Position numbers and translations under genes: made by a program. This document shows positions 5,777 to 14,270 of a DNA stretch of 22,261 nucleotides, one piece after another. Position 1 is the stretch's first letter; each line of letters starts with the position of its first letter. The stretch comes from Nitratiruptor sp. (GTDB lineage Bacteria > Campylobacterota > Campylobacteria > Campylobacterales > Nitratiruptoraceae): assembly GCA_015494505.1 (NCBI GenBank), contig WGBB01000016.1, positions 1-22,261 on the forward strand. The letters are read 5' to 3'. The notes below the pieces were generated by a model that made no database searches, had not been told where the DNA came from, and worked only from the letters and a program-made list of their open reading frames with translations.

Positions 5777-7480
5777 TTAGGCTAACAGCTTTTGGATAAA
5801 CTCTACTGCCTCATCTATCGCGACGCGATGCTTTTGCAATCCTTTGCGCTCTACTATCTCCACTTCGCCCTCTTGCAATGCTTTCCCCACAATGACGGCA
5901 TAGGGAAAACCGATTAGCTCGAAATCTTTGATTTTAGGACCGAAGCGGTCGGCTCTATCATCAAGTATCACTTCGATGCCGGCTTCTTGGAGCTTGGCAT
6001 AGAGCTCTTCGCCTACGCGCGCTTGCTCTTCATCTTTGATGTTGGAAATGATGATATCCACCATGTAGGGCGCTATCGCTTTGGGCCATATGCATCCACG
6101 CTCATCATGGTTTTGCTCGATTGCAGCCGCTACGAGCCGGCTCACGCCGATGCCGTAAGTTCCCATGACAAAAGGCTTGGCCTTGCCGTCTCTATCGAGA
6201 AACGTGGCGTTCATCGCTGCACTGTAGCGAGTACCGAGCTGAAAAATGTGCCCCACTTCGATGCCTTTGGTGAGTTTGAGCACGGCACCGCATTTGGGAC
6301 AAAGATCGCCTTCACGCACTTGCGCGATATCGGCAAAGAGCGCCTCGTCGAAATGGCTTAGGTCCGCTCCGATGAGATGGTAGTCCTTGCGGTTGCCTCC
6401 GCAGATGAGCCCTTTGGCACCTTGGAGCTCCTTATCGAGCACGATACGGCACTCCTGCTCATACGGAGCGATAAATCCCGGCACGATACCTGCCTTTTCG
6501 AGCTCCTCTTCGCTCACATCCACGAGCTCGTTGGCGCCTACGGCGTTTTGGGCTTTGACCTCTTGGAGTTCGTCGCTGCCGCGCAGGAAAAAGATAACAA
6601 TCTCTTCTGCGTCGTCGAAAATCGCTTTTTTGGCAACGGCTTTGACGAAATAGTAGGGATGGACTTTGAAAAAGTCGCTAAGCTCCTCAATCGAGGTAAG
6701 TCCCGGTGTGTAGAAGGGCTCGAAATTGCTAAACTCGGGAGCTTCTGCGGGAGGTTCGGGACTCTTGCGGGTGGCTGCCTCCACGTTTGCGGCATAGTCG
6801 CACTCGCTACATACTGCAATGGTATCCTCGCCGCTCGTGGCAAGCACCATAAACTCTTTGCTCGCACTCCCCCCAATCGCTCCTACATCCGCTTCCACGG
6901 CACGAAACTCGAGTCCTAGTCGCATAAATATCTTTTTATAGGTCTCCTCCATGAGGGCATATTCGCGACGCATATCCTCTTCATCTGCATGGAAGGAGTA
7001 GCCGTCTTTCATTAAAAATTCGCGCCCTCTCAGAAGCCCGAATCTCGGTCTTGCTTCGTCGCGAAACTTGAGGTTGATTTGGTAGAGATTGAGCGGAAGC
7101 TGCTTGTAGCTTTTGACGCGCCCTCGCACCAGATCCACCATCATCTCTTCGTGCGTAGGCCCCAGCACGAAACAGTTTTCCTTGCGGTCTTTGAAACGAA
7201 GAAGCTCTTTGCCGTATTTGCCAAAACGTCCACTCTCCTCCCAAAGTTCACAAGGTGTGACGAATCCTAGCTGTACCTCTTGGCATCCTGCTTTGTCGAG
7301 CTCCTCTTTGACGATTGCACGGACCTTATCTAGCACGCGCTTGCCCAGAGGCAAAAAGTTGTAGATACCGCTGGCCACTTGCGAGATAAATCCCCCGCGC
7401 ACGAGATAGATATGGCTCGGAAGCACGGCATCTTTGGGCGCTTCTTTGGTCGTAGGGATGAAAGCTTTGGAAAATCTCAC
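5777..7480 (-). CDS. proS: Prolyl-tRNA synthetase, bacterial type
   Basis: A 567-residue class II synthetase that attaches proline to tRNA-Pro. Motif 1 is in GIYNFLPLG (38-46), the THEE loop is at 109-112, motif 2 is FRDEARPRFGLLRGREF (139-155), and motif 3 is GTYGIGVSRLVAAA at about residue 440. Between motifs 2 and 3 (about 225-400) lies the YbaK-like insertion domain that clears mischarged Ala-tRNA-Pro, so this is the E. coli-like form. The C-terminal anticodon-binding domain ends the protein. The start is GTG, directly after the hemA stop, with AGGAG seven bases upstream inside the end of hemA. Length is normal. Confidence 0.97.
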   Translation of the reverse strand: MRFSKAFIPTTKEAPKDAVLPSHIYLVRGGFISQVASGIYNFLPLGKRVLDKVRAIVKEELDKAGCQEVQLGFVTPCELWEESGRFGKYGKELLRFKDRKENCFVLGPTHEEMMVDLVRGRVKSYKQLPLNLYQINLKFRDEARPRFGLLRGREFLMKDGYSFHADEEDMRREYALMEETYKKIFMRLGLEFRAVEADVGAIGGSASKEFMVLATSGEDTIAVCSECDYAANVEAATRKSPEPPAEAPEFSNFEPFYTPGLTSIEELSDFFKVHPYYFVKAVAKKAIFDDAEEIVIFFLRGSDELQEVKAQNAVGANELVDVSEEELEKAGIVPGFIAPYEQECRIVLDKELQGAKGLICGGNRKDYHLIGADLSHFDEALFADIAQVREGDLCPKCGAVLKLTKGIEVGHIFQLGTRYSAAMNATFLDRDGKAKPFVMGTYGIGVSRLVAAAIEQNHDERGCIWPKAIAPYMVDIIISNIKDEEQARVGEELYAKLQEAGIEVILDDRADRFGPKIKDFELIGFPYAVIVGKALQEGEVEIVERKGLQKHRVAIDEAVEFIQKLLA

Positions 7481-8782
7481 CTATTCACTCCTTAGATTCA
7501 TGAAATATTCACACTTGTAGCGATTGAGCCCCACCTCCTCCTCTATTTCGAAAAAGTATTTGATCGCTTCTACGATAGTATCGGCACTGGGCTCTTCGGC
7601 GATCGCCTTGAGACGTTTGGTGGGAGCATGTAAGAAGCGATTAAAGGCGTTGTGCAAAAGCTTTTCGACGTTTTTTGCCTTCGTCTGGTCTATGTAGCCC
7701 TTCTTGAGCGCTTTTTGGAGTTCTGCCAGGGCAGCCTCCTTGGCCTGCTGGCGGATCTCTTTGATGATGGGATCGATCTCGAGAGTCTGCAGCCAGGTGA
7801 AAAACTCTTTAACGTAGTGTCCGACTATCTTGTAGGCTTGTCGCGCTTGCTCCTCTCGAAAGGCCATATTTTTTTCTACGATCTCCTTGAGATCGTCTAC
7901 TGCATACACGGTGATATTGGGATCACTCATATCTTCGATATCGCGCGGTATCGCCATATCGAACCAAAGGCGATGAAAACTTTTTTGCTCCACCATCCCT
8001 CGTGTTATGACAGGCTCTTGGCTGGAAGTGGCGCTAAAGAGCAGTCTGTAGCTATTGATAAGTTTTGGGAGGTTTTGGGTGGTTTCGACACGAATATCGG
8101 CATCGATTTCGGCGGCTATTTGTCGGGTTTTCTCTTCGTTACGCCCGACGAGAATGACGTTGCAGCCGTGGCTTCGCAGATGCTTGCAAGCCAGCTGTCC
8201 CATCTCACCGGCACCCACCACGATGGCAGTATATCCTCCTAGCTCTCCTAGCTTCTCTTCGGCCATGTTCACTGCAGCACTGGCCACTGAAACGGGGTTT
8301 TTGGAGATTTCGGTGGAGCTTCGCACCTCCTTTGCACATTTGAAGGTGTAGTGCATCACGCGGCCAAGTTTTTGGCCGCACCACCCTTTTTCGTAGGCCT
8401 CTTTATAGGCATCTTTGAGCTGTCCTGCAATTTGCGTCTCACCCACTACGAGACTGTCTAGACCACTTGCGACACTGAAGATATGGTGCACCGCGCCGTT
8501 GTCTTCATACACATCGGCTCTTCCCTCCAGCTCTTCTGCGCTGATACCCGACATTTCGCTGAGAGTCTCTAAGATTGCTTCGGTGGCTGAAAAGACATCC
8601 TTGGCACTGGCGATGATTTCGACGCGATTGCATGTAGAAAGAATTATCACTTCGTTGATAGAATCGCGTCCAAGGATTCGTTTCGCAGCCTCTTCGCGCT
8701 TGGGCTCTTCTGAAAGTGCTAGACGCTCACGCGTCACGATGTCGGAGTTTTTATGCGAAAAGCTCACTACAAGATAGTGCAT
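7481..8782 (-). CDS. hemA: Glutamyl-tRNA reductase
   Basis: A 433-residue enzyme that reduces glutamyl-tRNA to glutamate-1-semialdehyde with NADPH, the first committed step of C5-pathway tetrapyrrole synthesis. The nucleophile is Cys51 in STCNRVE. The segment GLDSLVVGETQI is the family signature, the NADPH-binding loop is VVGAGEMG at about 190, and the C-terminal helical dimerisation domain covers about the last 110 residues. The start ATG overlaps the TGA of the polyprenyl synthase gene by one base, with AGAGG eight bases upstream; a TTG one codon earlier is less likely. Proximity to hemC puts two early haem genes in one run. Confidence 0.97.
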   Translation of the reverse strand: MHYLVVSFSHKNSDIVTRERLALSEEPKREEAAKRILGRDSINEVIILSTCNRVEIIASAKDVFSATEAILETLSEMSGISAEELEGRADVYEDNGAVHHIFSVASGLDSLVVGETQIAGQLKDAYKEAYEKGWCGQKLGRVMHYTFKCAKEVRSSTEISKNPVSVASAAVNMAEEKLGELGGYTAIVVGAGEMGQLACKHLRSHGCNVILVGRNEEKTRQIAAEIDADIRVETTQNLPKLINSYRLLFSATSSQEPVITRGMVEQKSFHRLWFDMAIPRDIEDMSDPNITVYAVDDLKEIVEKNMAFREEQARQAYKIVGHYVKEFFTWLQTLEIDPIIKEIRQQAKEAALAELQKALKKGYIDQTKAKNVEKLLHNAFNRFLHAPTKRLKAIAEEPSADTIVEAIKYFFEIEEEVGLNRYKCEYFMNLRSE

Positions 8783-9672
8783 CAATAGGTCCTCTCTATG
8801 AGTGCATGCATGATAGCACGAAGTTTTTCGTCGCTTTCATCCAAACACTCCAACGCTTCTTCCCCTAGCTCTCTGGCTCGCTGCTTGGCAGCTTCCAGTG
8901 CACCCGTGCTTGCAAAGCGCTCTTGGAGCCACGCACGCTCATCGGCATCCAATTCTTTTTTGAAAAGTCCCAAAAGCCGCTCTTTTCCCGCGCTGTCAAG
9001 TGCGTTATAGAGATAGATGTAGGGTAGCGTCGTCTTGCCTTCACGAAAATCGGCGAAAGCCGGTTTGCCAAGCTGTGCTTCATCCTGCGTGATATCGAGT
9101 ATATCGTCTACTATCTGAAACGCCAGTCCCAAGTTTTTGCCGTAGAGTCCGTAACGTTCGCTATCCAGACCTGCGAGTATCGCTGCGCTCTTGGCGCTCG
9201 CTTCGATAAGCGAAGCGGTCTTTTTGTAAATCATATCAAAATAGCTCGCTTCATCTGCGTTGAAACTCTTGGCAAGTTCCACATCTTTTAGCTCTCCCAA
9301 ACTCAAAAGCGCTACGGCGTAGGAGATCGTACGAGCGATAGCAGGCTCGAAGGAGCTGAGCTCATAAAAGGCCTTGGAATAGAGTATATCGCCAAGCATG
9401 ATGGCGGTCTTGTTGCCAAAGCGCGCATTGATAGAAGGTTTGCCGCGGCGAAGATCGGCATCATCGATCACATCGTCATGCAAAAGGCTCGCAGCATGAA
9501 TCATCTCCACCACGGCCGCAAGAATCGGTGCTCTCTCATCCTTGGCAATCTGCAATATCAGCTTGCTGCGCAGCATCTTGCCGCTAGGAATCGCCAAAAA
9601 GAGCTTCGCTACTTGCTCATCTTCCAAATCTTGTATGAAACGCTCGATATGCTCTTGGACTTTTTGCAGCAT
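8782..9672 (-). CDS. ispB: Polyprenyl diphosphate synthase (long-chain, IspB-like)
   Basis: A 296-residue trans-prenyltransferase that extends farnesyl or geranylgeranyl diphosphate with isopentenyl units. The first Asp-rich motif is D66DVID70 followed by RRG, and the second is VDDILD further on; both bind Mg-diphosphate. GKMLRSK (31-37) matches the substrate-binding GKxxR. Small residues four and five positions before the first motif (Ser62, Ala61) favour long products, such as a quinone side chain. The protein is somewhat shorter than E. coli IspB (323). Its TGA overlaps the hemA start. The neighbours DUF2018 and hemA match the arrangement in Campylobacter. Exact chain length cannot be read from sequence. 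Confidence 0.85.
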   Translation of the reverse strand: MLQKVQEHIERFIQDLEDEQVAKLFLAIPSGKMLRSKLILQIAKDERAPILAAVVEMIHAASLLHDDVIDDADLRRGKPSINARFGNKTAIMLGDILYSKAFYELSSFEPAIARTISYAVALLSLGELKDVELAKSFNADEASYFDMIYKKTASLIEASAKSAAILAGLDSERYGLYGKNLGLAFQIVDDILDITQDEAQLGKPAFADFREGKTTLPYIYLYNALDSAGKERLLGLFKKELDADERAWLQERFASTGALEAAKQRARELGEEALECLDESDEKLRAIMHALIERTY

Positions 9673-9673
9673 G

Positions 9674-9952
9674 CTACTCGCTTTGGCTTAGAATCTGCCC
9701 CATATATTCGATATAGAGCGAATTAACCTTGTTTTCAAGCTGTGCTCTCTTTTCTTCATCATAGAGCACTCTTTTTACCTCCTCTTCCACATCCAGACCG
9801 CACTTTTGCTCTATCACAAGCTCCAAAGCGGCCATCCATTCCACCATCTTTTCTATTTCACCTTCCACCACGTTGCGGTTGGCATGAAAGATGATGTCAA
9901 AAAATCTACTCTTTGGCGTTCCTCCCAAAATCTCATCGTCTTCGAAATACAT
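9674..9952 (-). CDS. DUF2018 family protein, unknown function
   Basis: A 92-residue acidic, helical protein matching DUF2018, a family I know only from Campylobacterota. It begins MYFEDDEILGGTPKSRFFDIIFHANRN in two family blocks (EILGG-PKS and FFDIIFHAN), followed by a Glu-rich helical region to the end. No signal peptide or membrane segment is seen. The start was chosen because AAGGAGGGGAGC lies just before this ATG; it sits within the last 20 bases of the RND gene. It ends one base before the polyprenyl synthase start. Function is unknown; persistent placement beside ispB is the only clue. Confidence 0.85.
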   Translation of the reverse strand: MYFEDDEILGGTPKSRFFDIIFHANRNVVEGEIEKMVEWMAALELVIEQKCGLDVEEEVKRVLYDEEKRAQLENKVNSLYIEYMGQILSQSE

Positions 9953-12900
9953 GCTCCCCTCCTTTTGATTGATAAAAGTATAGCAAAGATTTGCCGCCAC
10001 CACCCTGTGATACGGCAAAAAGCAGAGGCACCACCAAAAGATTTATCACCGTCGCCCATGCGATTCCAAAACCCAAAGTCACCGCCATCGGCTGCAGGAT
10101 GAGACTTTGGCCGCTGGCGAAAAACATCAGTGTCGAAAGCCCCAGTATCGTAGTGATGGATGTCAGAAGTATCGGACGTACTCGAAGCTTCGCTCGCTCG
10201 ATAATGCACGCATCGCTCTTGCAACCTTTTATAAAATCGAGCATAATCAGACCGTCGTTGACCACCACACCGGCAAGCCCCACAAGCCCCAAAAGCCCCG
10301 GCATCGTAAGATTGAGACCCATAAGTTTATTACCCACGAGCACGCCAAAAAGCGAAAGCGGAATGACGCTGAGGACTATGAGCGAATAGAGCACCGAATT
10401 AAACATCCAAACAAGTGCCGCGAAAATCAAAAATATCGCTATGATAAAAGCTCGCATAATCTCACGCTGCAGCTTTTCGTTCTCTTTTTGCTCCCCTTTG
10501 ATTTTGACGCCGATGCCCATCTTTTTTATCTTTTCTAACACCGGTGCAATACGATCGTAAAAGTCCGCTGAAGTGATTTTGGGTTTTTCCAGTGAAGCGT
10601 AAACGGTTCGGATTTTCTGGCCGTTCTCTTTGATAATGTCGTTGAAGTGCTCGATCTGTACCATCCGAGCGATGTCGCGCAAAGCCACTTTCTTGGTGCT
10701 GCCGGGTACGTCTACGGTAAGATCGAAAAGTTTTTGGACACTATCTTTTTTGGCGCGTTTGAGTTTTATATACACAAGCTCGCCTCCTCGAAACATCTTG
10801 GCTACTTCCGCTTCGAGATAGAGCGAGCGTAAAAACTGAGCCAGATAGCCTTCGGTAATTCCTAACCTATCGGCATAGTCGTTCAGTATGAGTTTGAGTT
10901 CCTTTTCTCCCTCTTTCGCATCGTCTGTGATGTTGTAGACCCCGTCTATTTTTCGCATCGCTTTTTCGAGAAGCGCTATCGCTCTTTTGACCTTGTCGGT
11001 ATCCTCATACACCAGTGATATCTCTATATCGCTTTTGACGATGCCCGCTTGTGGGACGATTACGTTGAGCTCTTCTATCTCACCTTTTTTGTATTTGCCC
11101 AAGAGCTTTTTGAGCTCCATAGCCACATCTTTTGCCGAACGCGAACGCAGCATGTCCGAATCGTCATACTCGACGCTAAAAAGAGGCGTGATGAAGCGAT
11201 CCACGAAGTTTTGCGGCTTGAGTTCGTGGAGATTGACGAAGATGTGAAAAAGGTTGTCTCCCAGTTGCGCATTGTTTTTGGCATCGAGTTTCATCCCCAC
11301 GATGGTGGTAACGGAGCTCACCTCATCTTTTTTGATATTTTTTAGTATCGACTTTTCTATCGGAGCTACCAGTTTTTCGGTATCGTGGATGTCGTTGTCC
11401 ACTTTGACACGGCCTGTGATGTAAATCTGCGTAGTATCGAAGCTTGGAAAGAGCTGAAATTTGGTCTGTTTCAGTAGCATTCCTGTCCCGATAAGTATGG
11501 AACCTACCACGAGAACTAAAGAGAGTTTTTTGTGGCGCATGAGTTTTGCCAGAATCTTCTCATACCAGCCACCCAAGCGTACCCAGAGTGTGCTTGCGTT
11601 TCCGGCTTTCTGTGAAACTTTGAGGATATCTTTGGCATGGAGAGGCAAAAAGTAGAAGGCCTCAAAGAGGGAGCTAAGAAGCAGTATCGAGATGATGATG
11701 GGAAGGATGCGAATAAATTTTCCCATCTCGCCGCTTAAAATAATGAGCGGCAAAAAGGCGAATATCGTAGTTGCCGTAGCAGTCAGAACTGCCGGAAACA
11801 TCTCCAATGAACCGTTTATGGCCGCTGTTTTGGGATCGTCTCCGTTTTCGAGATGGCGATAGATGTTTTCAGCTACCACGATAGCTTCATCCACCAGCAT
11901 CCCCAATGCAATCAAAGCTCCAAAGAGGCTCAGCATATTGAGGCTATAGCCCAAAAACTCCAAAGATATAAGCCCTATCATGAAGCTAACGGGTATTCCC
12001 ATACCTACAACGACTGCGATACGCCAGTTGACGGTAAGCAGCAAAGCGCTAAAGACCAGAATCAAACCGAAAAAGAGATTTGAAGTAACGGTATTGAGAC
12101 GGTTACGTATCCAGATGGAGGTATCGGTATAGACTTTGAAAGTAAATTTGGGATATCTCTTTCCAAACTCGGCAAGAATCTTCTTGATTTTTCGCACCAG
12201 CTCTATGGCGTTGCCTTTTTCTGTCTTGGTAATGTTGATGGAGACGTTTGGTTTGCCGTTAAAATGCGAGAGCGTATTGGGCTCGCTGAGTGTGAAGCGA
12301 ATCGTGGCGATATCTCCCAGTCGCACATGCTTGCCGGCAATTGATAGAATCGTATCTTCTAGGGCTTTGCGGCTTTTGCGACCGTTTTGGGTGGTGAGAA
12401 AAAAGTGCATTCCCTTTTGTTTGATAGAGCCTACGGGAAAGATAGTGGAGATATTCGCTATCGCTTCAGCTACCTGTGCACTTGAAAGCCCGAGAGCATC
12501 GATGCGGTCTTTATCAAGTGCGATGACAAGCTCCTCTTCTTGCCAGCCTCGGATATCGATGTCGCTGAGATCCTTGATAGATGCGAGGCGGCTTTTGAGC
12601 TCATCCGCTACGGCGAGGAGTCTACGCTTATCCCCTTCATAGGCGATTGCCACGAGTGCCAAAGGAAAGCTCTTTTTGAGGATGGTCGCTACCGGTTCAT
12701 CCATATCGGGCGGGAGATCTTTTTTGATTTTGGCTATTTTGTCTTTTACGTCATTGAGGACGATGAGATTGTTGCTGCCTTCCTTGATATCGGAGACGAT
12801 AGTAAAGCGCCCGTTTTTGACGATGGCGTCGATATCATCGAGCCCTTGGACGTTTTTGAGCTCATCTTCGAGATTTTTGACCACCATATTGTCCAGCGTC

Positions 12901-13073
12901 TCCGCACTGGCTCCCGCATAGGCTCCACTGATGAGGATTTTATCGAGTATTACCGGAGGGAAGATTTCCTTGGGAACGTTTTTATAAGCAAAAATAGAAA
13001 GGATAAAAATGAGAAGCAAAAGCGTATGATTGAGTGCACTTTTGTTTATGGCAAACTCTAAAAACCTTCGCAT
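9933..13073 (-). CDS. RND-family efflux permease (AcrB/HAE1-like)
   Basis: A 1046-residue inner-membrane proton-driven pump. An N-terminal membrane helix (about 14-30) precedes the first large periplasmic domain, then the helix bundle at about 330-490, a second periplasmic domain, and the final bundle from about 865. The proton-relay helix reads GMLVDEAIVVAENI, so the AcrB pair Asp407-Asp408 is Asp395-Glu396. The tenth helix has VVVNDGL where AcrB has its Lys940 helix. Both features occur in a known RND subgroup. No membrane-fusion or outer-membrane partner gene is in the window, so partners and substrate are unknown. The gene starts eight bases after ftsL-like, with AGGTG upstream, and its 3' end overlaps DUF2018 by 20 bases. 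Confidence 0.9.
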   Translation of the reverse strand: MRRFLEFAINKSALNHTLLLLIFILSIFAYKNVPKEIFPPVILDKILISGAYAGASAETLDNMVVKNLEDELKNVQGLDDIDAIVKNGRFTIVSDIKEGSNNLIVLNDVKDKIAKIKKDLPPDMDEPVATILKKSFPLALVAIAYEGDKRRLLAVADELKSRLASIKDLSDIDIRGWQEEELVIALDKDRIDALGLSSAQVAEAIANISTIFPVGSIKQKGMHFFLTTQNGRKSRKALEDTILSIAGKHVRLGDIATIRFTLSEPNTLSHFNGKPNVSINITKTEKGNAIELVRKIKKILAEFGKRYPKFTFKVYTDTSIWIRNRLNTVTSNLFFGLILVFSALLLTVNWRIAVVVGMGIPVSFMIGLISLEFLGYSLNMLSLFGALIALGMLVDEAIVVAENIYRHLENGDDPKTAAINGSLEMFPAVLTATATTIFAFLPLIILSGEMGKFIRILPIIISILLLSSLFEAFYFLPLHAKDILKVSQKAGNASTLWVRLGGWYEKILAKLMRHKKLSLVLVVGSILIGTGMLLKQTKFQLFPSFDTTQIYITGRVKVDNDIHDTEKLVAPIEKSILKNIKKDEVSSVTTIVGMKLDAKNNAQLGDNLFHIFVNLHELKPQNFVDRFITPLFSVEYDDSDMLRSRSAKDVAMELKKLLGKYKKGEIEELNVIVPQAGIVKSDIEISLVYEDTDKVKRAIALLEKAMRKIDGVYNITDDAKEGEKELKLILNDYADRLGITEGYLAQFLRSLYLEAEVAKMFRGGELVYIKLKRAKKDSVQKLFDLTVDVPGSTKKVALRDIARMVQIEHFNDIIKENGQKIRTVYASLEKPKITSADFYDRIAPVLEKIKKMGIGVKIKGEQKENEKLQREIMRAFIIAIFLIFAALVWMFNSVLYSLIVLSVIPLSLFGVLVGNKLMGLNLTMPGLLGLVGLAGVVVNDGLIMLDFIKGCKSDACIIERAKLRVRPILLTSITTILGLSTLMFFASGQSLILQPMAVTLGFGIAWATVINLLVVPLLFAVSQGGGGKSLLYFYQSKGGEHVFRRR

Positions 13074-13080
13074 CTCTCAC

Positions 13081-13362
13081 CTAAAAGATCGTATCGAGGA
13101 CTTGATTTTTGTAGCGCTCATATTCAAGTTTTTGTGTAAGAAGCCTGTTTTCTTCCTTCAAGATTTCGTAGTCGTCAAGAAGCTTGTTGATGGTACGGCT
13201 CTTGTAGTAGATCTGATTGGCCACGTAGATTTTAGGTACAAAAAGCAGTAGCGCCAAAAGCATCACAAGCACCACATAGATCAAATGACCGAGGCTCAGC
13301 TCGCTTCGCTGTTCAATCTCTTCAAAACTCTCAAGCAGTTCCCCTCGCTCGCTTTTTCTCAT
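13081..13362 (-). CDS. ftsL: FtsL-like small bitopic division protein
   Basis: A 93-residue protein with a charged cytosolic N-terminus (1-25), one membrane helix (about 26-49) and a periplasmic heptad-like coiled coil (about 54-88, with spaced Leu/Ile and many Glu/Lys). This is the architecture of FtsL, which joins FtsB and FtsQ and activates FtsWI septal synthesis. Position is the stronger argument: it follows rsmH with a four-base ATGA overlap, exactly where ftsL lies in most bacterial division clusters. Sequence similarity in this family is weak, so the name is an inference. The next gene is an RND pump and not ftsI, so ftsI must be elsewhere. Confidence 0.65.
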   Translation of the reverse strand: MRKSERGELLESFEEIEQRSELSLGHLIYVVLVMLLALLLFVPKIYVANQIYYKSRTINKLLDDYEILKEENRLLTQKLEYERYKNQVLDTIF

Positions 13363-14270
13363 ATATCTTCCCTTATTCGAAAGATTCTCAGTTTCGCGCT
13401 CCGTGCCCTGGGATTGCGCTCTAATTCCTCGATACTAGCCGTTATCGGCTTTTTGGTCACGATCACGCCAAGCGCCCTATCTCCACCGCACTCGCATCGC
13501 ATCGCTTCAGGCGGACATATACATTTTTTCGACCACTTTTTGAAGCGATTCTTGACGATGCGGTCTTCAAGCGAATGAAAAGTTATTATCGCAATTGTAG
13601 CACCTTTAGGTGTATAAGTCTCCACCGCATCGAGCAGTGATTCGAGCTCACGCAGTTCCTGATTCACTTCGATACGGATTGCTTGCAAAAGTGTGGTGGC
13701 AGGATGAATCTTTTTTGTTTTGGGAAGCACTTGGGCCGCTATCTCGGCCAGCTCTTTGGCACTCGCTATAGGGCGATGGCGGACGATATGCTCGGCGACG
13801 CGTTTGGCATTGCGTATCTCGCCATACTCTCTTAACACTCTAGCAAGTTCTTCTGGGCCATACTCGTTAACCACCTCATATGCACTCAGCGGTGCATCTT
13901 TGTCCATCCTCATATCGAGCGTATCGCTTTGCAAACTAAAACCCCGCTCCTTCTTATCGAGCTGCAAAGAAGAGACTCCGATATCGGCAAGAATGCCAGC
14001 CACTGGCCTCTCGGCAAGAATCTGGGGCACCACCTCGCCGAAGCGCCCTTTGATGATCTGAACCTTCCCGCTATAGGATGCGAGACGCTTCGTGCTAAAA
14101 TCGATGGCCTCTTGGTCACGGTCGATGCCGATGATGTCGATGTTTGGGTTGGATGCCAGGAGCGCTTCGGAGTGGCCGCCGTAGCCCAGAGTCGCATCAA
14201 TAACGGTGCCTTTTACATTGCCAAAGGCTCGCACTACCTCATCTCGCAGCACCGGTATATGAGGAATCAT
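13359..14270 (-). CDS. rsmH: 16S rRNA (cytosine1402-N4)-methyltransferase RsmH
   Basis: A 303-residue SAM-dependent methyltransferase that N4-methylates C1402 in the ribosomal P-site. It begins IPHIPVLRDEVV, with SAM motif I at DATLGYGGHS (25-34) and the acidic ribose-binding GIDRD at about 48-52. The substrate loop includes DIGVSSLQLD, and the C-terminal part has FHSLEDRIVKNRFK and NPRARSAKLRIFR, all standard for the family (formerly MraW). The start overlaps the bioA stop (ATGA) and the end overlaps ftsL-like in the same way. It has the usual link to a division gene. Confidence 0.97.
   Translation of the reverse strand: MIPHIPVLRDEVVRAFGNVKGTVIDATLGYGGHSEALLASNPNIDIIGIDRDQEAIDFSTKRLASYSGKVQIIKGRFGEVVPQILAERPVAGILADIGVSSLQLDKKERGFSLQSDTLDMRMDKDAPLSAYEVVNEYGPEELARVLREYGEIRNAKRVAEHIVRHRPIASAKELAEIAAQVLPKTKKIHPATTLLQAIRIEVNQELRELESLLDAVETYTPKGATIAIITFHSLEDRIVKNRFKKWSKKCICPPEAMRCECGGDRALGVIVTKKPITASIEELERNPRARSAKLRIFRIREDI

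Noticed and set aside
6377..6919. Long open frame on the plus strand opposite proS, and similar ones at 7652-8242, 12540-13061 and 14774-15265
   Set aside because: Each lies wholly antisense to a strongly identified gene, has no ribosome site or recognisable domain, and reads as the mirror of the real gene's codon bias.
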